The translations under genes were made by a program, and so were the position numbers. From Nilaparvata lugens (Eukaryota > Arthropoda > Insecta > Hemiptera > Delphacidae), in the NCBI RefSeq assembly GCF_014356525.2, contig NC_052506.1:21355916-21419915 (forward strand): a stretch of DNA of 64,000 nucleotides, written 5' to 3'. Positions 35,201 to 43,731 of the stretch are shown here, piece by piece. A model generated the notes under the pieces. The model was not told where the DNA came from, did no database searches, and saw only the letters and a program-made list of their open reading frames with translations. Positions within the stretch are counted from its first letter, which is position 1, and each line of letters opens with the position of its first letter.

Positions 35201-38200
35201 ACTGAATCAAATATGTCTATTAAGCTGAAAGTATGAGGAAATTATAGCATTAGTCGAATAAAGTGTTTTTATTTTAATAAAATGTCTATTTAATCTGTAG
35301 TTTAAATATTATTTCACCCGATAAAAACCGATATAGCAACAAAAGTTGGAGAGCATACAATGATGAGCTAGTATAAACTACTATGATTCTAGGAAGAATC
35401 AATCTACATGCTATGACGTCATTAATTAGTTGTGGGGCCTGATGTAGTAGTAGGTATTGGTGATGGTGACATTCTATTATTAAACGTCGCAAATTTATAA
35501 AGCAAGAGGTGCTTTGCTCTGCATAGGTTCAGTCTAGTATTCTATCAGTCAAGTATTTCATATTTTCGAAAAAAAAAATTCATTAGTAGTAGGCATATAT
35601 TTATTTCAATAAATTCATTGGTTAGTTATTCTTGTTTGTAATTTCCCATGATAATTGTATCGCAATTACAAGAATAAAAAGTGTAGCAGATTATTTTGTG
35701 ACCAAGATAAATATTTATTTTGAAAAATTGTGTCTTTATTATCGATTTTCCTATAAGTCTCATTGATTTTGCAGGCAACCGACTACAAAGTTACCGACCG
35801 TGTCTTCTTTGATATGCAAATGGGTGGCAAGGATATCGGAAGAATAGAAATCGGTCTTTTTGGAGAAGATGTGCCGAAAACTGTCCGGAACTTCGTCACT
35901 TTAGCCACAACTGGAGTCGATGGAAAGACATACGCCAACTCTCCATTCCACAGAGTCATCAAGAAATTTATGATTCAAGGTAATTAAGGCTTAATTACTA
36001 CCAAGGTCATTCACCAGTTTATCAGCCTTAAATATTTATCTTATATATTCTATTATAGGTCTACCTCAACAACATTGAATTTCCCATTTCAAATAAAATA
36101 AAATAAATTCTTATGGCTTTTGTTGTTGGTGGGGAGTCGAATATTTATCTTTAAATATTGAAGTAGAATATTTAACATTCAAAACTACTGTATTTGATAA
36201 ATAATTGCAGTTCAATAGGATATTATTATTATTATTATTATTAATTTGTTGCGTTTAGCCGCTTAAGTGAGCAGGGCTCTTGCAGCATGCAACACGTCAA
36301 GTTGTAGTATTATTCTATATGCTGGAGTTGCCTCTATCCCCTGATAGCTTCACAGCATTCACCCAATGTGTAGGGTACTCTTTCCAACAGCCTTTGAGTC
36401 AGTGTTCTTGAAAGAGTCTTAACATCTAAATCTCTCCATGATGTGGAGAGCTGGTTGAAGAACCTTATTCCAGAATAATACGGTCCTTTCTCGAACAAAG
36501 TTGTTCTATGAACTGGGTAATATAGGATGGAATTCTTATTTCGGGTGCCATACGCATGTTGGGATCTGTTTGTTTCAAAATTATTTCCTTTCTCATAACA
36601 AATATAATTGCTACCAAGTAATAAAGGGCTGGAACAGTCAGTAGGTTTAAGTTCAATAAAATTGGCTTGCAGGAATCGCGGCCAAAAGGATTAATACCAC
36701 CAATAGCACGAACTGCTTTATTTTGTATTAGGAAGATCTCCTGCAAATCTGACACGTTGCTACCCCAAAACAGAATACTATAACGAATAAGAGACAAAGC
36801 ATCCGTGATAGCCTTTGAGCGCTGTCTTTTGATTGGAAATACTTGCTATTCTCTCACGGCAAAAAGAGCGTGCGATAATTTGTTCATCAAAATTAGTGAT
36901 GAATAGGTTATTAACCTATTGAGTAGGTTATCGCAATAATTGAAATTCTTATTCATTTAAAAGTCAATATTCTTATCATTTATATTTTTATTAATTTCTT
37001 AAGGAATATAGCAATAAAATTTTATTAAATTGACATTCCATTGTGAAAGGAGCTATTCAGTGTGATTAAGCTATTGATTTATTATATGACATTATTTGAT
37101 AGTCTTTTATTCACTTTTAATAGCCTATTGTTATTTGCAACTGATGCTGTAGTGAGATTCACTGTCAGTATTCGTTATTAATAACATCAATGCTTCTCAT
37201 TCAAGCAATGCTGTCAGTTTAAGATGGATTCCCACATGTCAGTATCAGTGTATTTGTACGGTACAGTGAGAAAGTTATTCCCATAAGTTAGTATGAGACT
37301 ATTCATACCCACTCGGCCATACTGAGTGCGAACAGGCCAATCACAACTCATAGCAATTATATTTTTATTGTACCGGACACTTAAGCTGGATTCTCACATA
37401 CCGCCAGTGAATAGTACCTATCTTATGTCACAAGGACGGGAAGGGGCCTTTTGCAGGCGAGAATTATGTTTCTAGTCGAGAATTTCATTCGAGCACTGCA
37501 AAAGACATTCACATCCAAGTAACTTACACTATTTTTTGTCATAATAATCTAGAAAAGAATAATTGAAAAACAGAAAGCATTACCTGCTTGTGCTGAAATT
37601 ACTACATGCATTCTATGAACATAACCTAGTTTACAAGTTTCGAATCAGGAATTTATTGATTGTAGTTGACAAAACTTCCACCTGGAGCGCTAAAAGGCGG
37701 TTTTTGTACCAGTTTTGCTGTTCCAAATTCGGAACTATGAAACAGACTCGACTGTAAAGAAAACATATGATTGTATTACAGTATAATATGCTGTAATGAG
37801 AATCATATGTTTATTTGTTCTACAATCAGCTGTTTACCGGCTTAATTTCATGGATGTAAAACAGCTGAATCATATGATTCTCATTACAGCATACTCCACT
37901 GTGATGAAACCATATGTTTTCTTTACAGTAGAGTATGTTTCCTAGTTCCCAAATAGGAACAGCAAAAATTCCACAAAAAACCGCCTTTTAGTGCTCCAGG
38001 TGGAAGTTTTGACAACTAAAATCAAGAAATTCCTGATTCGGAATTTGCAAACTAGGTTATGTTTATAGAATGCATGTAGTAACTTCAGCACAAGCAGGTA
38101 ATGTTTTCAATTTCACAATTATTCTTCTTGAGATTATTATGACAAAAAATAGTGTACGTTACTTGGACGTGAATGTCTTTTGCAGTGCTTGAATGAAATT

Positions 38201-38997
38201 CTAGTCTCGGCTAACGCCTCGACTAGAAATATCATTCTCGCCTGCAAAGTGCCCCTTCCCGTCCTTGTGACGTAAGATACGTACTATTTTCGTAAGTTCT
38301 AAGGACGGACTATTCATACTTGCTGTGCTGTGCTGAGTGGGAATAGTCCCATTAGAATACATGGGAGTTGTATTTTCATTTTATAGGACACTTACAGTGA
38401 TACTGGTATGTAGTAATCAAGTTTTAAAGAGGATTTTACTATTTAAATCTTGAACTTATACGAACCAAAATAAAACTTGGAATTTTCTGATTGTTCTCAA
38501 TTATTATTTATCATGTATATTATTTAATAGAAATCCTTCTATTTTACATGTATCTTTATTCTGTGTTTGATGATTGCAGGAGGTGACATCATCAACGGTG
38601 ATGGGACTGGCTCAACCAGCATTTACGGTAGAAAATTCGATGACGAAAACTTCAACCTGAAGCACGTTGGACCAGGATTCCTCAGCATGGCTAACTCTGG
38701 TAATAAAATGAAGCATGACACTTGAAAAAGAAAATGTCAATCTTTGTAACGATTTGCTGAAACGCATTTGTTTCCAACTTCAAAAACTTTCAGTGTGACC
38801 GGAGATTTTAATAATTGTAGCCTACCGTATTTGAATGAAAAATGATAAGCATTTTTACTTTCCTTGGAAAGTGTAAGGAAAGTATTGCTTTCCGAAAAAA
38901 ATTGAGGTACCCCAATTTGTAAATTTCTATACGTTTCGAGGTCCCCTGAATCCAAAAAAGTGGTTTTTGGTCTGTATGTGTGTGTGTGTGTGGTGTG

Positions 38998-39028
<31 letters not shown>

Positions 39029-39056
39029 TGTGTGTGTGGTGTGTGTGTGTGTGTGT

Positions 39057-39128
<72 letters not shown>

Positions 39129-42100
39129 CTATGTCACGATATCTTATCTCCCAATCAACGTAATGACTTGAAATTTGGAACTCAAGGTCCTTACACTATA
39201 AGGATCCGACACGAAAAATTTCGATCAAATGCAATTCAAGATGGCGGCTAAAATGGCGAAAATGTTGTCAAAAACAGGGTTTTTCGCGATTTTCTCGAAA
39301 ATGGCTCCAACGATTCTGATCAAATGTATACCTAAAATAGTCATTGGCAAGCTATATCAACTGCCACAAGTCCCATATCTGTAAAAATCTCAGGAGCTTT
39401 GCCCCATCTATGCAAAGTTTGATTTTAGATTTCCAATTATCAGGCCTCAGATGCAATTAAAACGAAAAGTTCCGAATGGAAAAGATTGAGCATGAAAATC
39501 TCTACAATTAATATATAATTATTATTTAACGAAAATCCTAAATCCATCTCTACAAAATTAATGTTCAGTAACAATTTCACCTAAAATTGGAAATAAACTC
39601 TAAATTTGAGAAAATGTGTTTATTCAATTGCAAATTATTATTGATTCTATTTAATAATTCACTAAGAAGAGATAGCAGACCTCGTGTGTCTCCAGCGTTA
39701 CTGCCCTGTCACCAGCTGGCTCAAATCTTTGAATAGTAGACATGAGATGCGCGGGAACACTAGCGTCAGGTGATCAATTTTCATAACGGCAAGGAAAGTT
39801 GTGTGAGTGCGCCACACCAGATTTTAGTATATTTTTGATAGATAAAAATAGATAATGATGAGGTAGCTTTATTGTCCACTAAGGCCCGGTTGCACAAAAG
39901 TCTGAGAATTTTAATCACGAGAACCAATCAGAGAAGGCTTTTTTAAAAATAAGTCTTCTCTGATTTTTCAAATAAGTCTTCTTTTAGTATTTAATCATAG
40001 TTCAAATTTAACTGGAGTTTGTGCCACCGAGAATAAAGCTTATTTTACCTTCAATTATTTTTCAGTTATCAAGAATTGATACCGTAATTTGAGTTTATTG
40101 TTTGTTAATTGAGGCTGTTGTGTACCGTATGTCTTTTACATTAAATAATGCCGAGTAAGAAAAAAGTTTAATCTTGAATGAAAACGACTTTATGTTGTTA
40201 GAACCACTACGGTAATTCATCTAAACAACTCCCTTGTTTCGGATGGACACGATAAGCCGTCGGTCCCGGCTACATAAAAAGCAGTCGTTAGGTCATGTCA
40301 GGGGCCCTGAAATTGATCAGTTGTGACCTGAAAACTCTGACACCAGACCTGAGCCAGCCAGGTCACTCGATATTATTATTATTATATAAATAATTTGAGA
40401 TACTAGTTTCGGTTTGTTACACCATTATCAATCTCTAGTAAACTCCGTTTAATTAGTTTTCATTTATTATGGATATCTACCTTAACAACACGTTCAATGA
40501 TTAATCTATTTTATTCATTTTGCAGGAAGAAATACAAATGGATGCCAGTTTTTCATCACCACAATTGCTACTCCATGGCTGGACAACAAGCATGTAGTGT
40601 TCGGAAAGGTATGTTGTAGAACCAGAGAATTCTCCTCAAAATCAATAATCTCGTTTTCTACCGTTTACTGAAATACATTAAATATTAATTCATTGATTCC
40701 ATAATTTCCAGATTAGAAATCAATCAGAGTATATGAATTTAGATCTTGATTAGAGGATTATCTTATATTTCACACATAACTCATCACTTCCCAACAATGG
40801 TTTATTTATTATTTGTCCTTTGTCTAGAAATAGTATCAATAGTTATGTGCACGATTTCATTGTACTGAAACAATGACTTGGTAGTAGGTTGTTGAACGAT
40901 CCTCAAGTTCTAGTATGTTAAGAAACTGTAACGTAATTGCATTCTGTCCTTTCCCCTTCAGTTGTTTTGATCGTCCACTTGAGTTTAAGTGGATGATTTG
41001 AAGATAACGCTTATCAAAATTGTTTTTATTAAAACACTGTTGAGATCGATGTGATTAGTAGAGACTTTGCTTTGAAGTTGCAAAATTTTAATAATATACA
41101 AAGGTTTTTATTTGTATAGAGATCCTAACGTAGTTTTTACGTCATAATATAGAGCTTGGTGGGTAGTATAGTAGTATATTACTATGGTAGTATAGTATAG
41201 ATACTACTTCAGAGGGTTTGAATCATTGAGATTTCATTTCTCTATTTAAAATGATTTAAATAAATCCCTATTTTTGTGTTCAATGGCAAAACGTTTTTTG
41301 TTGAATCAATTATTGGAAATGTATCTACCGCTTTATTATCCTACCATATGCGTCGTTTACACGATGCCAGAAGATAGTTGACCTGCATGAGCTAGTAATA
41401 GGCTACTCTTGTTAACATTAATGTGACTTCAATTTAGTTAAAAATGCAAGTCTATATTACCATTTCTAGATATAATTGTAAACTGGTTAACAGATTAACT
41501 AAGATATTTTCTAATAATGTATTCAACGTATTTCATCCTTGGAAACATAAAATTGCAACAATCAGATGACTAATATTCATTAACTAACTTAGATATGAAT
41601 ATCGGGGACCGAGCTTCGCTCTGGAGTACAAAAGCTTAAAAAATGTATTACGAAAGAAGAAATTATAATAGCATTCATACAGAAATGTTCTATCTAATCA
41701 CAGTAAATTGAGATTAATACCCAGAGGAATGCAAAAATTTACCTCACAAAGGCCCAGTTGCACAAAAGCCGGTTAAATTTTAATCCTGATAACTTCACGT
41801 TAACCAAATCAGAGAAGACCATTTCAAAAATCTGGTGTGGCGCACTCACTCAACTTTCCTTGCCGTTATGAAAATTGATCACCTGACGCTAGTGTTACCG
41901 CGCATCTCAAATCTACTATTCAAAGAAATGAGCCAGCTGGTGACAGGACAATAACGCTGGTTACACACGAGATCTGCTATCTCTTCATAGTGAATGATTT
42001 AATAGAATCAACAGTTGCCAACAGTTTGCAATTGAATAATCACATTTTCTCAAATTTCAAGCTTATTTTCAATTTTAGGTGAATATGTCACTGGTCATTA

Positions 42101-43731
42101 ATTGAAGAGATTTTCATGCTCAATATTTTCCACTTGAATTTTTTCGTTCAAATTATATCTGAGACCTGATAATTGGAGATCTAGAATCAAACTTTGCATA
42201 GATGGGGCGAAGCTCCTGAAATTTTTACAGATATGGGACTTGTTGCAGTTGATAGAGCTTATTAATGACTATTCCAGGTTTAAATTTGGTCAAAATCGTT
42301 GGAACCGTTTTCGAGAAAATCGCAAAAACCCTGTTTTTGACAACATTTTCGCAATTTTAGCTGCCATCTTGAATTGCATTTGATCGAAATTTTTCGTGTC
42401 GGATCCTTATAGTGTAAGGACCTTAAGTTCCAAATTTCAAGTCATTCCGTTAATTGGGAGATGAGATATCGTGTACACAGACGCGCGCACACGCACACAC
42501 ACACACACACAGACCAATACCCAAAAACCACTTTTTTGGACTCAGGAGACCTTGAAACGTATAGAAATTTGGAAATTGGGGTATCTTAATTTTTTTCGGA
42601 AAGCAATACTTTCCTTACCTATGGTAATAGGGCAAGGAAAGTAAAAATATGGATCTACTGGAATTAATCAGGATTGAAAATAACCCGGCTTTTTGCAACC
42701 GGCATCAAGTACCTGATTGAATGATTACAAAAGTTCAACAGCTGAGTCATAATTTTGATACAATCCCACACACATGAACTCGCTAACTCACTTCCATCAC
42801 CAACAGATAACGGAATAATAATTATTATCAGCTGTTTTTCCAAGGATGAATAATAATTCGAATCTTTATTAAAAACCTACTATGCTCTGAAATTCGTGAG
42901 AATCGTTAGAGCCGTTTTCGAGATCCGGTGAAATACAAACATGTAAACATATACACATCTAAACATATAAACAGAAGCTGCTCGTTTAATAGTATAGGAT
43001 TAATCAAATTGAATTGAATGAATTATCTATCAAATAAAGATCGAACATTTCAATTCATTAGGGGTGCAATCGAATCTTTATATTATAAACCTACTATGTT
43101 CTGAATTTCGTGAGAATCGTTAGAGCCATTTTCGAGATCCGGTGAAATACAAACATATAAACATATTCACATCTAAACATATAAACAGAAGCTGCTTGTT
43201 TAATAGTATAGGATTAATCAAGTTGAATTTTATGAATTATCTATCAAATAAAGATCGAACATTTCATTTCCTGGCTTATTCTTCTCGGTGTTTGATAACA
43301 CTCTTATGCTGGATTCTCACATATCAGTATTAGTGAACATGACCAACACACTGAAAATATAATCCCCTTAAGTTCTAATTGGACTATTCCCATTCATCCC
43401 GGCCGAGCGAGCATCAATAGTCGTTCCATTAGAACCTTTGGGAATAATATTCTTACTGTACCTCACTGATCTCACTGATACTGGAATGTGGTAATCCAGC
43501 TTAAAATTTTCCATTATGGAGTATATAATCAACAATTGTCTATTGAAATGATTATTAATATAGATTTTTCTTAAAATGTTGCAGGTGATCAAGGGCCAAA
43601 ACGTTGTGCATACCATTGAGCAGGCAAAAACCAACACCAATGACCAGCCATTGGAGAGAGTCATCATCAAGGCCAGTGGTAGCATCCCCACTCCCGAGCC
43701 ATACACAATCACCGACAACATCTACGAGTAA
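26213..43731 (+). CDS. CypB: peptidyl-prolyl cis-trans isomerase, secretory cyclophilin B type (five exons, complete)
   Basis: Catalyses cis-trans isomerisation of X-Pro bonds, acting as a folding helper in the ER. Exons are 26213-26290, 35775-35979, 38580-38699, 40526-40608 and 43585-43731; all junctions are GT-AG and in frame, giving 210 residues. Exon 1 encodes a signal peptide (MVAMLKR, then a hydrophobic stretch from about residue 10 to 25). The cyclophilin fold follows: [14 protein letters not shown] holds the catalytic Arg (about residue 86) and the F, M and Q active-site residues. [28 protein letters not shown] and [11 protein letters not shown], with the Trp and His of the drug-binding pocket, complete the site. 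The protein should be catalytically competent and cyclosporin-sensitive (family knowledge). The C-terminus [12 protein letters not shown] shows no KDEL-type signal; mammalian CypB also lacks a canonical one. Introns total nearly 17 kb and carry most of the window's transposons. Confidence 0.95.
26700..26940. repeat. C-homopolymer-rich segment, possible hAT-type remnant
   Basis: Several runs of 7-10 C lie in one 230-bp segment, ending CTGAGGGCACCCCTG, which reads in reverse CAGGGGTGCCCTCAG, as hAT ends often do (family knowledge). No left end or target duplication was found. Confidence 0.35.
29372..29710 (+). repeat. tandem duplication of about 175 bp containing a retroposon tail
   Basis: AGTTTTGGGCA followed by CCTGTTTTTTCTTTTCCAAC occurs at about 29382 and 29557. 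Each is followed by CTATCCAATTAATAAAT, a G-rich block (GGGTGGGGGTTGTA) and TGATTTTGATATTATGAT. The duplication thus includes both the retroposon tail and adjoining unique sequence. Confidence 0.75.
30327..30390 (+). repeat. retroposon-like tail ATGGCTTTTGTTGGTGGG
   Basis: TCGTATGGCTTTTGTTGGTG with GGAGTCCCTTGCGGAAAGG matches a shorter relative at 36108-36138 (TCTTATGGCTTTTGTTGTTG). Confidence 0.45.
30631..30986. mobile_element. MITE, GTGAGGTCCACGTTATAA family, copy in cyclophilin intron 1
   Basis: The left end TAGTGAGGTTCACGTTATAA and the right end TTATAACGTGGACCTCACTA form inverted ends of about 20 bp around 310 bp of AT-rich sequence. Internal blocks (GATAGACAAGGATAGCAATACC) recur inverted in the copy at 50924-51280. 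TA at both ends suggests a Tc1/mariner-type non-autonomous element. Confidence 0.75.
31330..34612 (+). pseudogene. broken THAP-type P-element transposase
   Basis: The N-terminal exon starts at 31330 with [14 protein letters not shown] (first two Cys of a C2CH THAP zinc finger). After an intron (GTAAG at 31488, acceptor to 31906) the second exon supplies VCEKHF, the Cys-x2-His half. Downstream are P-transposase hallmarks: [14 protein letters not shown] and [11 protein letters not shown] (probable catalytic acidic residues of the RNase H-like fold) and [14 protein letters not shown]. The C-terminal block [12 protein letters not shown], with its [10 protein letters not shown] follow-on, lies beyond the first stop. 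Breaks are a frameshift near 31450 in the THAP exon, an in-frame TAA at 33797, and frame changes with a stop between about 34135 and 34205. The reading resumes at 34259-34612. The gene cannot make full-length transposase. Confidence 0.9.
34660..34895 (+). repeat. minisatellite near the 3' end of the P element
   Basis: Imperfect tandem copies of an AGTGTGAAAGAACAGTGTAA-type unit, about 20-24 bp long and roughly ten copies, with variants such as TGTGGAATAACAGTGTGA. It lies after the transposase coding region and before the polyadenylation signal. The open frame on the minus strand across it is a repeat artefact. Confidence 0.8.
35775..35979 (+). CDS. CypB: cyclophilin exon 2: N-terminal domain with catalytic Arg
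   Basis: The acceptor is GATTTTGCAG and the donor GTAATT; 205 nt. It encodes [18 protein letters not shown] through the motif [12 protein letters not shown] spliced Gly codon (G|GA) joins exon 3, giving the invariant MIQGGD. Confidence 0.95.
36216..36895 (-). mobile_element. non-LTR retrotransposon 3' fragment in cyclophilin intron 2
   Basis: The minus strand encodes [12 protein letters not shown] followed by [14 protein letters not shown] and [14 protein letters not shown], the same late RT-domain blocks as 7083-7300. The 3' end is an (ATT)n tract at about 36216-36242. The adjoining 3' UTR (GTTGCGTTTAGCCGC, GAGCAGGGCTC) resembles that of the copy at 6690. It is 5'-truncated. Confidence 0.82.
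37214..38420. mobile_element. pair of CGGCCGAGCGAGC-type MITEs, the second split by a long foldback
   Basis: 37214-37382 is one copy (GATGGATTCCCACATGTCAG to GTACCGGACACTTAAG). A second begins TAAGCTGGATTCTCACATAC at 37382 and breaks off near 37410. Its other half resumes at about 38305 (GGACTATTCATACTTGC) and runs to GTGATACTGGTATG at about 38410. The 877-bp palindrome occupies the gap. Confidence 0.65.
37411..38287. mobile_element. long foldback element, near-palindrome of 877 bp
   Basis: The left arm starts ATAGTACCTATCTTATGTCA and the right arm ends GTGACGTAAGATACGTACTAT. Matching internal blocks in mirror order include GACGGGAAGGGGCC / GGCCCC TTCCCGTC, ACTTCCACCTGGAGC / GCTCCAGGTGGAAGT and AATGAGAATCATATG / CATATGATTCTCATT. 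Arms are about 425 bp around a small centre near 37848. No coding capacity. It sits in cyclophilin intron 2, 290 bp before exon 3. Confidence 0.85.
38580..38699 (+). CDS. CypB: cyclophilin exon 3
   Basis: Encodes [17 protein letters not shown] followed by [16 protein letters not shown] and FLSMANS. The donor GTAATA follows the first base of a Gly codon. It carries the conserved substrate-groove loop of cyclophilins. Confidence 0.95.
38851..39821 (+). repeat. 0.97-kb interspersed repeat with internal (GT)n, forward copy
   Basis: It starts ATTTTTACTTTCCTTGGAAA and ends GTGCGCCACACCAGA, with ACTTTCCTTG / CAAGGAAAGT near both ends. It contains a (GT)n tract and the AAGATGGCGGCTAAAATGGC block. 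The inverted copy at 41831-42648 matches over nearly its full length. Class unknown; lies in cyclophilin intron 3. Confidence 0.82.
38975..39122 (+). repeat. (GT)n microsatellite with GGTG interruptions
   Basis: About 148 bp of GT repeats, interrupted several times by an extra G, belonging to the surrounding 0.97-kb repeat; the inverted copy has a much shorter (CA)n at 42485-42511. Cys/Val open frames across it are artefacts. Confidence 0.95.
39881..40032. mobile_element. MITE, GGCCCGGTTGCAC family, copy 3
   Basis: It starts AAGGCCCGGTTGCACAAAAG; the right arm has diverged (GGAGTTTGTGCCACCGAG). The shared core AGAACCAATCAGAGAAGGC is present. Lies in cyclophilin intron 3. Confidence 0.72.
40225..40390 (+). 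repeat. SINE/LINE-like retroposon end with (ATT)n tail
   Basis: Begins near GGATGGACACGATAAGCCGT and continues CGGTCCCGGCTAC. It shares the segment TGACCTGAAAACTCTGACAC with 3240-3302 and ends in ATTATTATTATTAT. It lies in cyclophilin intron 3. Confidence 0.55.
40526..40608 (+). CDS. CypB: cyclophilin exon 4 (83 nt)
   Basis: Encodes [12 protein letters not shown], then [15 protein letters not shown], with the Gln/Phe, Trp and His of the active site. At 83 nt it is not a multiple of three, so skipping would shift frame and destroy the protein. It is flanked by oppositely oriented copies of one repeat (38851-39821 and 41831-42648). Confidence 0.95.
41747..42702. mobile_element. MITE, GGCCCGGTTGCAC family, copy 4, split by an insertion
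   Basis: The left half (41747-41830, AAAGGCCCAGTTGCACAAAA) and right half (42649-42702, ending CCCGGCTTTTTGCAACCGG) are separated by the inverted repeat copy 41831-42648. This gives the order of insertion directly. Lies in cyclophilin intron 4. Confidence 0.75.
41831..42648 (-). repeat. 0.82-kb interspersed repeat, inverted copy inside a MITE
   Basis: Reverse-oriented copy of 38851-39821: it starts TCTGGTGTGGCGCACTCACT and ends CAAGGAAAGTAAAAAT. It interrupts MITE copy 4. The 150-bp size difference is mostly the shorter (CA)n tract and small deletions. Confidence 0.82.
42851..43268 (+). repeat. tandem duplication of about 205 bp
   Basis: TCGAATCTTTATTAAAAACC to AAAGATCGAACATTTCA (about 42857-43052) is repeated at about 43073-43265. 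Differences are small, e.g. AGCCGTTTTCGAG versus AGCCATTTTCGAG, and a few T/C changes. Lies in cyclophilin intron 4. Confidence 0.8.
43311..43504. mobile_element. MITE, CGGCCGAGCGAGC family, complete copy in cyclophilin intron 4
   Basis: It starts CTGGATTCTCACATATCAGT and ends CACTGATACTGGAATGTGGT AATCCAG, giving inverted ends. The core has GGACTATTCCCATTCATCCC and CGGCCGAGCGAGC. Close to exon 5. Confidence 0.72.
43585..43731 (+). CDS. CypB: cyclophilin exon 5 and stop
   Basis: The acceptor is AATGTTGCAG. It encodes [20 protein letters not shown], then [15 protein letters not shown] and a short acidic tail ending IYE and TAA (followed by a second TAA). Confidence 0.95.
   Translation: MIKGQNVVHTIEQAKTNTNDQPLERVIIKASGSIPTPEPYTITDNIYE

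Larger units (their letters stand above)
31073..35459 (+). mobile_element. P-superfamily DNA transposon, near full length, 4.39 kb
   Basis: Terminal inverted repeats of 32 bp (31073-31104 and 35428-35459) start CAATACCTACTACTACATCA and match perfectly. A 7-bp direct repeat GTGATGG abuts both ends (31066-31072 and 35460-35466); P elements usually make 8 bp, so one base may have mutated. Just inside both ends is CTATGACGTCATTA (31119-31132; 35411-35424), with its self-complementary core. The interior carries a THAP-domain transposase in the same orientation as the host gene, an AATAAA at 35257-35262 and a 22-bp-type minisatellite near the 3' end. The element sits inside cyclophilin intron 1. 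Confidence 0.92.
26291..35774 (+). other. cyclophilin intron 1 (9.5 kb)
   Basis: Separates the signal-peptide exon from the catalytic domain. It contains a C-homopolymer-rich segment (about 26720-26930), a 175-bp tandem duplication (29372-29710), a LINE/SINE tail (30327-30390), a GTGAGGTCC MITE (30631-30986) and the P-superfamily transposon (31073-35459). The stretch 27130-29370 is AT-rich with no element recognised apart from a possible pogo-like half end near 27373. Confidence 0.8.
41602..42998. mobile_element. outer repeat enclosing nested insertions (tentative)
   Basis: The left end is GGGGACCGAGCTTCGCTCTG and the right end GCTCGTTTAATAGTATAGGAT, preceded by GCCGTTTTCGAGATCCGGTG. Such paired ends are common in one class of insect interspersed repeat (from memory, class not certain). 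If both belong together, it encloses MITE copy 4 and the repeat within it. Confidence 0.4.

Noticed and set aside
38960..39251. Overlapping Cys/Val-rich open frames
   Set aside because: They are translations of the (GT)n microsatellite within an interspersed repeat.
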